From Ottelia alismoides (lineage: Eukaryota > Streptophyta > Magnoliopsida > Alismatales > Hydrocharitaceae): 64,000 nt of DNA. The stretch is from positions 682,001-746,000 of the forward strand of contig JAZKJV010008264.1 in assembly GCA_037367405.1 (NCBI GenBank), read 5' to 3'. Positions 47,055 through 58,730 of this stretch are shown piece after piece (the first letter of the stretch is position 1; every line of letters starts with the position of its first letter). Position numbers and translations under genes: made by a program. The notes beneath the pieces are model-generated. The model made no database searches. It was not told the DNA's origin and was given only the letters and a program-made list of their open reading frames with translations.

Positions 47055-50000
47055 TATTTCCAGCAGTGGGGCGGCACTGGTGCGGGAGTCAGGGCTTCGG
47101 GGGGGGGCTTTCCAGCAGTGGGGCTTCGAGCAGGTGCGGGGGCCGGAGGGGGGCTTCAGGCGAGGGCCGGCGAGGCAAAGGCCGAGCAGGGGAGGCGGCG
47201 GGGGGAGCAAGGGAGACGGCGAGGCGAATGGGCGGAGGGGGTTATGGATGCAAAAATCCCTAATATAAAAGAAAGATGTTACGGAATCCGGTCAGTTTTA
47301 ACGGCCAAATGGATGGGGGTTAACCACAGGGTCTGTGAGGTAAGGGTTAGCAAGTTTACAGGGTCGAGAGAGGAATTAGGATGTTTCAGAGGTCGTAGCG
47401 GTAATTGCAAAAGATTACAGGGTCTATCGGGTAAAAATCCCTTAAATTTATCAATCCAAATAAAGCGGTCAAATTTATATTTTACTTGGGCAACCCCAAG
47501 GTCGAACTCAAGGACACGAGCCTCTTAAGCGATTTATCTAGACTTTTATTACTTGAATTAAGTGTTGGATTAATGAAGCATGGGTCAGAGAATGCATGAA
47601 GACACAATTCATAAATAAACATAAACAATTTTTTATTTTTTTAATATGCAAGCAATAAGATGCAAAGAAATGCAATGCGAATATGCCCTAATTCAGAATA
47701 TTTGAGCCATTTAATCACAAGCCAAATCAGGTTCAATTCATGAAGCTAGTCTCAATGATATAAATACACAAGGCATGCATAGCATTATAATCGAGACACT
47801 TAGCTATTAAAATAATGCATCACAAATTTGAAGTGTCAAAATAGAGATCTAAGCATGCCATTAAAAAGAAAATTAAACCATCTTCAAAATGAGACCAAAA
47901 TCAACTCAAATGGAGATACGATGCTCAAGATATTCACAAATGAAGTCAAGGGCATAAATGCAAGAAAACATGAAAGATAACTAGCAAACAGGTCACTGGG
48001 AGGGACTAAAATGCAAATAAAAATAAGCGTAAGGCCTTCCCTGTTTCACCACACGTGCGGGGGTATATTTGCAATTATTAAAACCCGCAAGGGTGTGAAT
48101 GCAAAATACCTCATGCGCGCGTGGGATGCACGTGAGTTCAGGACTTGGTTGCAATATGGAGGAGCTCGGAGGACATTCCTGCAAACTACCCGGCCAGTCA
48201 CGTGACGGGCACGTGATGGCAAGTTCGGGTGGTTTTGCAGGCTTGGATTTTGCTCCGACTAAGCTCGGATGCTCCTCGAAGGTTCGACAGAGGTTCGGAA
48301 GAGGCTCGGGAGATCCAAGCATGGAGGTCTGGTGCCACCTCCCGTTGTTGACACGTGGAAGGCCGAGGAGCCCGATCATTGAGATCGGGCGGTGGCTGGA
48401 AGCTGAGGACGGCGTCGACGTAGCTCCTTGTAAGTCGATGGATGACCACCGGGGCGGTGCATCCAACGGTAACTATACCGTTCTCTTCTTCTGCGACGGG
48501 CGGCGAAACTAGGTCTCCGGGGAAGGGCTCAGAGCTCCACCACTCATCTCCGGCGTCGATGAAAACCCCCAGCTGCTCCTGAACACTTGGAGATCAACCT
48601 TGAAGCACGGTGGAGCATCTGAGGCATCTGGAGGGAGTAGACGACGCCTGTATGCCGGATGAACAGTTGCTTGAAAGAGCTCCGACGAGGGCTCCAGCCG
48701 TTGAGCATTTTAGGACATGCATTGTTAGTATCCCTATAGCCGAAGAACAAGTGATGGTGTGTGAATGGAACGGTAGGCCTGGTGGACGAAGAACGTGTTG
48801 ACCTAAGACATCTTCTCCGATGAGCTCAGAGGAGATGGATGGCGGAGTGGTCTGGGTTGGCAAAGGAAAGAAGAGGTGATCGGAGGGGTGAGCGAAGATG
48901 AGGGTGATTAGTTGAAGCGAGATGGATGGTTCATGGAAGGTGAAAGTGACGGGTTGATCCTAATTAAATAAGATAAAAGAAGGAGAAAATGCAATGAAGA
49001 TCGGAGGAGCTTACCTGAGGTTGGGCGGAGCGGAGGGCTTGGGCTTGAGCATTTGGGAGACGCTCAGGGTCATCGTTGGACTCCATCAGTCGGGTGGAGC
49101 AGCTTGGTGGGGCGGAGACACCGCGGTCCTGGTCGTCATGGTACAGGGGTCACACCAGAGGCATTCGTCATCGTCGCTCCTTCATCGGTCCTCTCCCTGT
49201 CACGAGGAGGAGAAGGCTGGGCGAGGCCCTAATGTAAAGGTGGACAATCGTGGAGTGGCGCGACGACGACGAATTTAAGGAGGCAAGGTGGCGGTTCTGA
49301 TGGCGGAGGCCGTGACTTGAGTGGAGGATGTGGAGCGAGAGGGAAGGTGTCGTGGTGAACGTGGGCTCGCGCAAGGATGGTGGAGTGATGGTCTCCGTCG
49401 TGGGATAGTCGGCAAGTGGAGAGAGTGGTGGAGACGACGGGGGAAATGGAAAGGGGAAAGAGGTCACACAAGATAAGAGACGTGGGTGAGGGGAGTTCGG
49501 AGGTGGAAGACGATCCCTTGGTCGTTGGATCTCGCGATCCAACGACCATAAGCCGGGCACTCACGTACGGTTGGGATTAGAGCGGGGGCGGCATGATCGG
49601 GTGACATAGGACGCGTGTCATGCGCACAGGCGAACGGAAGTGGACAGCGATGAGGAGATAAGGGTTATGATCGAAGGGCTGAGGTTTGAAGAGGGAATGA
49701 GTGGTTAAGATGTCTGCATCTCGAAGACGATCGGATGGTGGAGAATGTGACGCATGGCGAGCTGAGGTGTGGGCGGAGATGAGCGGTTGAGATGCGGTGG
49801 TAGAGTTGATCGAAGGGTTGGAAAGTGGTGCAGGAAAGAACGACTGAGATGGAGGAGTTCAGGAGATGATCGTTCGGCGGAAAATGCGACACGTGGCACA
49901 AGGAGCGACGGGCGCTGGCGAACGGCCACGATCAGGGGTTGATCTAGCGGCTGCGAAAGGGTGCGGGAACGGATGGTTGTGATGGAAGTGCCTGGAGGCG

Positions 50001-50436
50001 ATCCAAAAACTGGAACGAGGAGGGTGCGTGGCGCGCAGGGGACCGGGCTACATGGCGCAACCAGAAGGCGCCAAATGGCCCAATCAGATTATTCCGAAGA
50101 AGAATGAAATAAGAAAGAGAAGGAGGCCGAATTTGGAAAAACTCAAAACATGAAAGTTATAGATCTCGATGAGCTCTACAAGTTTCATGTTGATCAAAAA
50201 TAGAAAAGAGGTCAAATAAAGGTAGAAATATTTTTGTGAGCGTTTTTAGAGGCTTAAAAACACTACGATTTTAGTTTTGTTATTTTTTTATTTTTTTTTT
50301 GAAGCTCTTATTTTTTTTATTTTTAATTTATTATAGGACTCCGATAATTACAAGGATTAACTGGTTCTTATTGACACTTAGTCTAAGCTAGGGGGTTAAT
50401 ATCTACGAATTAGGACAATGAAAATAGGTTTCATCA

Positions 50437-51065
50437 ATGGAGTTCACAACCATGAAACTATGAAGTACCCCCTCTGCCGCGAGAAGCAACCATAGCAGAG
50501 GGAGTCTGGGTCGTGGTAGCAGATGATGTAGTAATCCTTCTTACCCTCTTGTAGACCTCCTCCATTGGAGGTACTGTCTCACTAGTAAGTAGTTGAGTAT
50601 GTATTGTATTGTACTCATCGTCAAGAGATGACAGGAAGACGCCTGTCATTGTGGCATTCCAGTATGCCTGTTGTTGCTAAGTGTTGATAGTAATGGGCAT
50701 AAAGCTATGCAAACGCTCAAACATGCCCTGAAGATGCAAGAAATGAGCATGAAGTGGTAGAACATTCTGCCTGGTCGAGAAGATGTCATACTGTAACTGT
50801 AGAATTCTGCTCTCATTTTTGGTTTGCCCATATGTGGAAGCCAAGATGTCCCACCTTGGTTGTGGGTTGATTGACTGTCATTGGCAATATATGTGGTGAG
50901 CGTCCCAGAAAGCCAAATCCTCGCATAGGCATCAACTTGCTTCCAAGAAGCATTTACCCCAATCTTGTCCGTTGGCTCGGAATCCGTCAGAATGTGCTCC
51001 TTGTTATGGCACTGCATGAGTGTGTGAAACTGCATGGACCACAACACGTAGTTGGTCCCATCCAT
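50437..51065 (-). pseudogene. Copia F gag N-terminal part
   Basis: Starts in MDGTNYVLWSMQFHTLMQCH at 51065, closely matching copia G gag (MDGTNYELWAMQFLSLM), and includes DAYARIWLSGTLTTYIANDS and then, after a frame change, VPPMEEVYKRVRRITTSSAT. It stops at the solo LTR where the glycine-arginine stretch precedes the zinc knuckle. Confidence 0.8.
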
Positions 51066-51673
51066 CTTGATGATGGGAGTCAGGCCCTTGAAGGCACCAG
51101 ATGAAGAAAAGTGCCACCCTTGTTGTCATACATGATAAATAGGAATGTCGAGCAAATCAAATATGTAACAAGACTGGGTAGTGGACTATTCTAATTGAGT
51201 CTACACAATCATATAGAGGTGTGGATGTATGTGTAGACTCATATATCCATTCTCTTCAATCCTTGATGAACTCTAGATCCGGGAAACGGGATTCATGTGC
51301 CCAAAATCATGATCCCCGGTCAAAATCAGATCGTATGTGACATCATCAGTGGCCAAACAACAACCCTATGACAGTGTACCAATAGCCCGTGATGCTGGGA
51401 TGCAACAGTGAGCGCTCGCAAGCGCACAGGGGCGACCTGCAATGGGCGGTAGCATCCTAGTTGGAGGCAAAGGCCTGCAATGGGCTGCGGACTGGGGGGA
51501 AGGAGCCGCGTGCTGGAGGGGGGAGGGCAATGGACAGTGGCAGTTGGTTGGATGCCCGGTCAGCGGCAGGCTGAATAGCCGCTGTCGGCGGCGACAGAGA
51601 GGAGAGAGGGTTGGGGGTTGGCAGGTAGGGTTAAGGTTTTGATGATATACGGGAACACCGATCTAGGACCGTT

Positions 51674-51685
51674 GCTCCGACACCA
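51674..51685 (-). other. Copia F primer binding site, mutated
   Basis: gctccgacacca beside the LTR at 51686, two changes from gctctgatacca. Confidence 0.8.
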
Positions 51686-51837
51686 TGTTAGAGAAATGAA
51701 ATTGCTTATCATTCACAATACCCTAAGGCTCTCTTATATGGGAGAAAAGTCCTGGGTTAATTGCAAGAGAGGTACATAAAGAAAACAAAATAAGAAATAA
51801 CGTCAAAAGGGTATAACTATCTCAACAGAAATGCTAC
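51686..51837 (-). repeat. Copia F 5' LTR (152 bp)
   Basis: tgttagagaaatg to ctatctcaaca; matches the 42327-42469 copy with substitutions and small indels. Confidence 0.85.
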
Positions 51838-51842
51838 CTTAT

Positions 51843-52756
51843 TCTTTTTCCAGGACTTAGGTGAAATGTCGACGAAATTACTTGTCGTTTCGGCAAAACG
51901 ACAAACATCAGGGAATCTCGCCGTCTATTTCATCGAATATAGCCAATCTCGATACATTTTCGCCCATTTCTCTACTGATGTGTAGAGTTTTTAGAGGGCT
52001 TTATATTGTGTAACCAAGCTTCTTTAGTTCCAAAATTTAGGGCCTAAATCCAACTAAATTAGCTAGACTAAAGCTCCAGGAGTTAAATTAAGGTTTTGAT
52101 CTAATATTGTATTTTTCTTTACATATGTGGTTTTTTTATTGTAATTGCATGTGTCACCACTAGGGATGTCAATCTGGGTGTATCCCTTAGGTATCCGACC
52201 TAAACTTGCTCCATTTATTGACTGAAACCCGTCCCATTTATTTTTCGATGGGTTTGGGTTTGAAACTTGCAGATACATGTTCAGGTTGGGGATTCCCTTG
52301 TACGAACCCAAACACGAATATATATAATGCACATAATACATACATATGTACATGTACATATACATGTACATATACACACACATATACATATACATGTGTG
52401 TACGTGTATGTACGTGTGTCTTTATGTGTTTCATGTTATTTAAGTTTGTCAAACCTAACCCATATCTAATTATTTTCAAGACATCTCGAAATAGGCGATC
52501 AAATGTGGGAATATCTAAGATGGGTGGTTGTTTTCACACCGAGGAAACCTTATATACTTTATGAAGATATCAATGTCATGCTCGCCCTGCAAGATAGGGC
52601 TGAATAGTGCTCTATTTAGACAAATGTAACGTTCAATTTTTCTGATGTGTGGAGGAACTTAGACATGTGGATATCCCATATCCTATATGTCATTATATAG
52701 CATTCTAGAGACCAGATTGGTCCAGATAAAACCACTTTCTCAGTTGTTTTTGCTTA
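51843..52756. other. No gene; orphan hAT-like end and CA/TA microsatellite
   Basis: tagggatgtcaatctgggtg at 52161 equals the terminus of the hAT element at 34455, but no matching right end is visible before copia G at 52762. A mixed (acat/acgt)n microsatellite lies at about 52330-52425. The rest is AT-rich, unrecognised sequence that is continuous with 42321 on the other side of copia F. Confidence 0.5.
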
Positions 52757-52761
52757 ATTGA

Positions 52762-52914
52762 TGTTAGGGTAAAAGAGTACTCAGATGTGTTTATTCCATA
52801 GAGCCCTCGGGTCTCTTATATAGGGAGAAAACCCTTGGGTAAATTACAGAGTCTTACGAAATATAAATAGAAATTAGGAAACAATAAAACGTAACATATA
52901 TATAAGTCTCTACA
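52762..52914 (-). repeat. Copia G 3' LTR
   Basis: 153 bp, tgttagggtaaaagag to gtctctaca, identical to 57600-57752. On the minus strand the TATA-like CTATATAAGAG lies within it (around 52817-52824). The tract gatcttgagggggag precedes it on the minus strand. Confidence 0.95.
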
Positions 52915-52921
52915 CTCCCCC

Positions 52922-53430
52922 TCAAGATGGAGCATAGATATCTATCATGCTCAGCTTGGAAGAACATCTCTGGAAAGGTCCTCTGAGCAGTGGTTTGGTG
53001 AATATGTCAGCCGTTTGATCTTCTGAACTGACATGAGAGGTGGAGATGAAGCCCTTCTGAATCATGTCTCTAGTAAAATGACAATCCACCTCGATGTGCT
53101 TTGTTCTCTCGTGAAAAGCTGGATTATTGGCAATAAATAATGCTGCCTGATTGTCACATTGGAGATTCATAGGCAAGGGGACATCTACAGTCAGATCTTC
53201 TAAGACTGCTCTAACCCACATCATTTCTGCAGTTGCTTGTGCCATGGCTCTGTACTCGGATTCCGCACTGGACCTCGCCACAACAGTCTGTTTCTTGCTT
53301 TTCCAAGAAACTAAAGAGCTTCCTATAAAGATAACAAATCCAGAAGTGGATTTACGATCCTTTGGACATCCTGCATAATCTGCATCTGCACAAGCTGAAA
53401 TAGATAGATCCGTATCTTTCCTAAAAGCAA
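52922..53430 (-). pseudogene. Copia G RNase H
   Basis: 52922-53281 reads ARSSAESEYRAMAQATAEMM, CDNQAALFIANNPAFHERTK and HFTRDMIQKGFISTSHVSSE, then DIFTKPLLRGPFQRCSSKL, a normal copia RNase H with its catalytic Glu and Asp. The first catalytic Asp segment (CADADYAGCPKDRKST) follows upstream at about 53340-53400 in the same frame. It is out of frame with the reverse transcriptase because of a break near 53430. Confidence 0.9.
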
Positions 53431-55190
53431 TCCTGTGCCTGGGGAAGACTTCAGATATCTCAATATCATATACAGGGCATCCATATGAACTTGCCTTGGC
53501 TGCTCCACAAATTGACTCACCCGGTTTACTGCAAAGGCAATATCCGGTCGAGTTATAGTAATATATAAGAGCTTACCCACCATCTCTCTGTACCTTCTTT
53601 TGTCCACCTCCTCGGTATCATCATCGTACAGCTTCATGCTTGGGTCCATAGGTGTACTTGAAGGTCTGCATCTAGTCATTCCTGCTTCAGCTAGCAAGTC
53701 CGTGACATATTTTCTTTGAGTCATCACCATTCCTTGTGCATTTCGTGCAAACTCTATCCCCAGAAAATATCGTATCGTGCCCAGATCCTTCGTAATGAAC
53801 TGGTTTCCCAACAGGGACTTGGTTATCTCAATCCCCTGAGCATCATCTCCTGTGACCAAGATGTCATCAACATATATCATAACAACAACTGTACCTCTAG
53901 GGGTCTTCTGGATGAACAATGAATGGTCCGCATTTGATCTTCTGAACCCCTGTTTTTCAATTAGCTGAGACAGCTTCTGGAACCATGCTCGGGGACTTTG
54001 TTTAAGGCCATAGATAGCCTTATGAAGTCTGCACACCATCTGAGTCTCCCCCTCAGCAGCAAATCCTGGTGGCTGCTGCATGTAGACTTCCTCCTGTAGG
54101 TCCCCATACAAAAAGGCATTCTTGACGTCAAGCTGAAAAATGGTCCAGTTACGTACCACAGCAACAGATAGGAGGATGCGAAGAGTGGAGTGTCTAGCCA
54201 CCGGTGAAAAAGTATCCATGTAATCTACCCCATATGTCTGGGTAAATCCCCGTGCTATAAGTCTTGCCTTGTACCTATCAAGACGTCCATCCGCATGATA
54301 TTTCACCGTAAAGATCCACTTGCAACTCACCACAGGAGCACCTGAAGGAATGGGAACAAGAGACCAAGTCCCTCGAGACTGCAGAGCACGCATCTCCTCT
54401 TCCATGGCTAGACACCAGCAATCAATCTTCATGGCATCTTGATAGGTCCGTGGAATCTCAACAGACGAGACAGCAGCTACAAACTTCTGGAAGTCCCCAT
54501 TGAGACGATGAAATGAGACTTGAGAAGCAAGTGGGTACGAAGCACACTGTCGCCTTGGCTTCCTTTGAGCTATAGGTCGATCAAGATCGTCTATGACTGG
54601 CGGATCCTCCTCCTGTTGTAAAGACTCCTGCACTGGTGCATTGGCTAATCCATCATTAGTGGTAACATCAGAACATACCTGAGGCGTGTTGGATGGTTGG
54701 CATGTAGCTTGAGCTGGCCATGTTCGCCTTGTATAGAACTTAGGAAATGGTATAATTGGAGGTGGTGGTGGTGGTGGAGGTGGATTAGAGGATTGACTCA
54801 GACTTGAAGGTGGAGGCACATAGACATGAGAGTCCGTGGATGTGGAGGAGATTAGTCTGTCACCTGCAGAGGAGAAGTACATGACTGGTTCGAAAAAGGT
54901 AACGTCAGCACTCACATAGTATTTGTTCTGTATGGGATCATAACAACGATATCCTTTCTGTGTCCTGGAGTAGCCCACAAAAACACACTTGATAGCCCTA
55001 GGAGAGAGCTTATCAAGTCCTGGAGATAACCGGTGGACAAACGCAACAGTACCAAAGACCCGAGGTGTAAGTGTAAACAAATCTTTGTCAGGAAATAGAA
55101 GAGAGAAAGGAGACTTTTCGCCAAGTACAGTTGTAGGCATGCGGTTGACCAGATAGCATGCTGTAAGGATAGCATCCCCCCCAAAAAGAT
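53430..55190 (-). pseudogene. Copia G integrase C-terminus, hinge and reverse transcriptase
   Basis: A single open frame of about 580 codons (part of 55497-53323). It carries AILTACYLVNRMPTTVLGEK, FVGYSRTQKGYRCYDPIQNK, a proline-rich hinge, WIFTVKYHADGRLDRYKARL, DVKNAFLYGDLQEEVYMQQP, the catalytic MIYVDDILVTGDD (about 53863-53880) and ITRPDIAFAVNRVSQFVEQP. All family hallmarks are intact. The frame upstream of 55190 belongs to the previous, shifted segment. Confidence 0.9.
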
Positions 55191-55605
55191 AAGGGTGCGG
55201 AACTTTGAATAAGTAATGTGCGAGCAATGTCAAGAAAGTGTCTATGCTTTCGTTCTGCAACACCATTTTGTTGAGATGTGTATGCACATGTGGTTTGATG
55301 AATAATGCCTTTAGAAGAAAGAAAGCGAGCAAGAGAACGAGTGCAAAATTCCAAGGCATTGTCAGTACGCACATACTTAACAGTAGGCGAAAAAACATTT
55401 TGAACCTCATTGATAAGATTTTGAATAACACTTCCTGCTTCTGATTTATTTTTGAGAAGAAAAGTCCAGGACACTCTAGAAAAATCATCAACAACAACTA
55501 AATAAAACATGTGCCCCTGATGGTCTGGGACACGACTAGGACCCCAAATATCTATGTGAAATAACTCAAATGGGGAGCGACTGCTCCGACCCTGACGACT
55601 GGGAA
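55190..55605 (-). pseudogene. Copia G integrase core
   Basis: Within the frame 55636-55088: FELFHIDIWGPSRVPDHQGH (first Asp), YVRTDNALEFCTRSLARFLS (second Asp) and SQQNGVAERKHRHFLDIART (catalytic Glu), so the D,D,E triad is complete. The frame breaks at the run of G (about 55180-55186, minus strand), where one base appears to be gained, after SAPLSFWGG. Confidence 0.9.
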
Positions 55606-57132
55606 GCTGGACCGATGGTGCTTCCCTAACTGACATGCTTCACAACGAAAAGACGAACCCGGAGATATCTGAGGCAGGAGGTGGCGCATTTTCTGTAGTG
55701 GCAGGTGACCAAATCGAAGATGCCAGGTATATGGTGAGACGGAGCCCTGAGAATGTAGTGAGACTCCAGCATACGAGGTCCGTACAAGATGATAGAGGCC
55801 ATTGTGCTCAGAACCACAGCCAATCACCCTGCCCGTTAGTATGTCCTGAAAAATGACAGAAGATGGATCAAATATAGCACGACAATGCAAATCTCTAGTA
55901 ATCTGACTAATGGATAATAGATTCATAGAGAATTCTGGTGCATGCAAAACATTCTGTAAGTGCATAGAGGGCAGCAAATCCGTCTCCCCCTGACCGACGA
56001 TCGGGGAATGAGTACCATCAGCAATGAGTACAGAGCGACCAGGCTGAACAGCTCTATAGGACTGCAGGATATCTCTATCATGACATAGATGATGGGTGGC
56101 TCCAGAATCAACAATCCAACCTGTGAGATCATGGTTATGATATGAGACCGGAGGACTACCTGAGGCAGTAGCAGAGGCAGATGTACTGGCAGATGCCGAA
56201 GCGGCAATCTCAGAGGTGTCAGCACCCTCTGATTGTGGCATGATATCACGAAGTCGTGCCACTAACTCTTCGAACCTGTGATCTGTAGCAGGAGCTGAAG
56301 GAACCTGGACATGATCCGCGACACGTGCAGAAGGAGGGAAGCCGTGCTTGGAATAGCACGTATCCTCCGAATGACCAGTACGGCGGCAGAAAGAACACGT
56401 GGACCGTACGCGACCTCCGCGTCCACGTCCACCATTTCCTCTGCCACGAAACGAGGACGAACCACCACGTCCCCAGAAAACTGCCATTGCAGACGGAGGT
56501 GCATTCGCTGTAGCGGATGGAACAGGTACACGACTGAGCCTCCTGTATACCTCTTCCATTGGCGGGATAGTGGCATCTGCTAGGATCTGAGAGCGTGCGG
56601 CCTCGTACTCTGGGTCTAGGGCAGCAAGTAATACGCCAACCATAGTGGCATTGCGGAACGTCTTCTGTTGTTCCGGCGTGGCTGTGAGCGGAATGGTGCT
56701 ATAGAGCTTCTCGAACATACCACGAAGCGACGTGTACAGCGAATGAAGAGGTCTCCCATTCTGCTTCGTGGTAAATATATCATGCTGCAACTGGAGCATC
56801 TTCGTCTCGTTGCGGACCTGAGAGTATGTCATGGCCAAAATATCCCACATCGCCTTGGCGGTGGGCTGGTGAAGAACATCATTTGCTATCTCTGTCGTGA
56901 GCGTACCTGAGAGCCAAACCTTGGCGTACGCATCGTCAGCCTCCCGTGAGGCATAGACTCCTGTCTTTTCCGGCGGTTCATCCTCGGTAAGAATATGCTT
57001 CTTACCACACGACTTCATGAGACTGAGGAACTGCATCGCCCACAGTTCGTAGTTTGTCCCGTCCATTTTGACGATCGGTGTTGAACCTTTGAACGCACCT
57101 ATGGCGGGCATATCGAGCTTTTGTTCGGACAT
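55605..57132 (-). pseudogene. Copia G gag, protease and preintegrase
   Basis: One frame of 526 codons from ATG at 57132. Gag UBN2 type (MDGTNYELWAMQFLSLM from residue 23), zinc knuckle CSFCRRTGHSEDTC near residues 244-257, protease WIVDSGATHHLCHD with the catalytic Asp near residue 342, and preintegrase WHLRFGHLPLQKM and CEACQLGKHHRSS near the end. The frame leaves phase after HHRSSFP (about 55600), one base from the integrase frame. This start is chosen because it is the first ATG after the leader and the length fits the relatives. Confidence 0.9.
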
Positions 57133-57587
57133 GATGCCGGAGAAGAACGACTATTGATAGACCAAGAAGAGGTTGTCTACCAAGACTTTAAGGATTCAAG
57201 TGCACATGTAGACGTTATGCACTTGAATCCATCATCTATCCGAGACCGAGCGAAGGGGCGGCACCCGGCGACAAGTAGAGGCTCCGGAAGCCTCTACCAA
57301 TGAAGATGACGGCTGGGCGGGGACTGATCAGGGGCTGGGCGAGGGCTGGACTGTGTATACAGCCCCCGGCGGCGGCTGGAGGAAGCCGGGGCGGAAGGTG
57401 GGTGGCTCCGGCGGCGCGCGTGCGGGACGAGGAGAGGGTCTCGGCTGGTCGGTGGCGCCCTGGGGGCTGGGCGGTAACCTGGGGTCGGCGGCGGAGCCCT
57501 GGGCGGCGCCCTGGGGCGGCGGCGGTGGGAGAGAGTCGGCGGGGGGGGGGGGAAGGGGGTGGAGAGAAACCCTAGATTAGGGTTAGG
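57133..57587 (-). other. Copia G leader, GC-rich
   Basis: 455 bp between primer site and gag. 57240-57580 is strikingly GC-rich (ggcggcgg words and a run of 12 G near 57541), unlike the rest of the element. No conserved frame is evident on the minus strand. Confidence 0.6.
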
Positions 57588-57599
57588 GCTCTGATACCA
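57588..57599 (-). other. Copia G primer binding site
   Basis: gctctgatacca, perfect initiator-Met tRNA complement, directly abutting the 5' LTR at 57600. Confidence 0.95.
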
Positions 57600-57752
57600 T
57601 GTTAGGGTAAAAGAGTACTCAGATGTGTTTATTCCATAGAGCCCTCGGGTCTCTTATATAGGGAGAAAACCCTTGGGTAAATTACAGAGTCTTACGAAAT
57701 ATAAATAGAAATTAGGAAACAATAAAACGTAACATATATATAAGTCTCTACA
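57600..57752 (-). repeat. Copia G 5' LTR
   Basis: 153 bp, identical to 52762-52914. Minus-strand TATA-like CTATATAAGAG at about 57654-57661. Confidence 0.95.
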
Positions 57753-57757
57753 ATTGA

Positions 57758-58249
57758 GGCTTTCTTGGTAGTAGCTCTTCTGTGGCCATTTCCGATCACA
57801 TGCCTCTCCGTCAGTGTTTAACCAAGGATAACGAGGTTGGAACTTACTTCAAGTTTGATAAATAATGTGATAAATCAGGGCTCTGGAATGTGAGTTCAGG
57901 CATGCAGGTAGGTAGCCATGTTGAAGTCATTGCATTTCTTCCTATTAGATGATCTACTCAAGTTGAAAGATCAACAAGGAAGAACATGGAACTAATGATG
58001 GTGACCAACATAGATAAGAGAAGGAGCATGATCTTATGGAGGAAAAGAAGCAAATGAAATAGGGAATGCAAAGGATGAAAAGGTTGAGATGAAGTGGAGT
58101 CAACGATCGAGACAAACACTACTGCGAATACAAGATTCTTCCACTTGTACGGTAGTGACAAGAGGTAGCGACAAGAGGCTAATGTACTCGATTGGCCGTC
58201 TTCTAGTTGGCTGTGAGGATGTAGAGGGAAGGGTTTTTTTTAGGAAAAG
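57758..58249. other. No gene recognised
   Basis: Continuous with 52756 across copia G. It has short frames only and no repeat termini. Confidence 0.35.
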
Positions 58250-58730
58250 GGGCTGTGACATCGAGAGAAGCCCACCCGTAAGCTTCTACATATTTACATT
58301 ATCCAAAAAAATTACAAACACCAAAAGGTCCTTAGGTTTTTTACATGTTCTATAACATTCTCTATGTATATTCTTTCGTCTCGAAATATATACCCATACA
58401 ATCCAAATGAATAATAAAATAACCGCCACCCAAACCTTGATAGGGTTTCTCCCATGTCCTACTTTGTTTAGAAAATCCCAGAAACCAACCCAGTCAGAGG
58501 TTGATACAAACTCAACAAGTGAAGCTTCTTACACCTCCTTTGCAACAAAGCAACCAAAGAATAGATGCTACATCCTCCTCAGCCACCAAACTACGCTAAC
58601 ATGTGCTGCCAGTCTCGATGAAGAACCTGTCTCTTCGCTCACCAGTCATCAGACGATTTCTTCTCAACAAACAAATGAAATTCGAATCCGCAGTGGGACC
58701 TTCCATCTGCATGTCTCTGACTAGTCCGAT
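58250..58730 (-). pseudogene. LINE fragment, C-terminal region
   Basis: Minus-strand pieces in order: LLRRNRLMTGERRDRFFIET, VAEEDVASILWLLCCKGGV and DWVGFWDFLNKVGHG-like sequence, then IVWVYISRRKN. This is the layout of the C-terminal zf-RVT and trailing part of a plant LINE polymerase, with stops. The call rests on motif memory; the exact family is unknown. Confidence 0.4.

Larger units (their letters stand above)
45994..47441. mobile_element. Pack-MULE-like element (1448 bp) carrying a captured gene fragment
   Basis: Terminal inverted repeats of at least 120 bp (from 45994 and 47441; gggatttttaccc, then gaccctgtaatcttttgcaa) are flanked by a perfect 9-bp duplication TTAAATTTA (45985-45993 and 47442-47450). 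This is the signature of Mutator-like elements. The interior has no transposase but carries minus-strand exon-like sequence with splice sites (46694-46954) and GC-rich pieces, typical of gene-capturing Pack-MULEs. It lies inside the solo LTR. Confidence 0.92.
45899..50436. repeat. Gypsy-type solo LTR in copia F gag, itself interrupted
   Basis: Starts TGACCACTGGTCCGAAAATC, alignable with TGATGAGCCGAAAATCCC at 13979, and ends TTTCATCA at 50436, like the other Tat-like LTRs. Removing it rejoins copia F gag just before the zinc knuckle. No exact target duplication is visible (ctcct / atgga), so the start may be off by a few bases. Net length without the inner element is about 3.08 kb. GC-rich island about 48100-50080. 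Confidence 0.7.
42327..51837 (-). mobile_element. Copia F with both LTRs, split by a solo LTR
   Basis: LTRs 42327-42469 and 51686-51837 share TGTT...CAACA termini. The flanks are gaaac (42322-42326) and gaaat (51838-51842), a 4-of-5 target duplication. Order on the minus strand is 5' LTR, primer site, gag, [solo LTR 45899-50436], protease, integrase, reverse transcriptase, RNase H, purine tract, 3' LTR. Without the insert it is about 5.0 kb, the same size as copia G, its relative. Many stops and shifts. Confidence 0.85.
52762..57752 (-). mobile_element. Copia G, full-length with identical LTRs (4991 bp)
   Basis: LTRs 52762-52914 and 57600-57752 (153 bp each) are identical by direct reading, and both sides carry the 5-bp duplication ATTGA (52757-52761, 57753-57757). 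Perfect primer site (57588-57599) and purine tract are present. Gag, protease, integrase, reverse transcriptase and RNase H are all there in order on the minus strand. Three frame breaks (about 55600, 55185, 53430) interrupt a reading frame that is otherwise without stops. By LTR identity it is the youngest element in the window. Confidence 0.95.

Noticed and set aside
58407..58724. A 105-codon plus-strand frame as a gene
   Set aside because: The minus strand gives LINE-like motifs instead; the plus frame has no domain.
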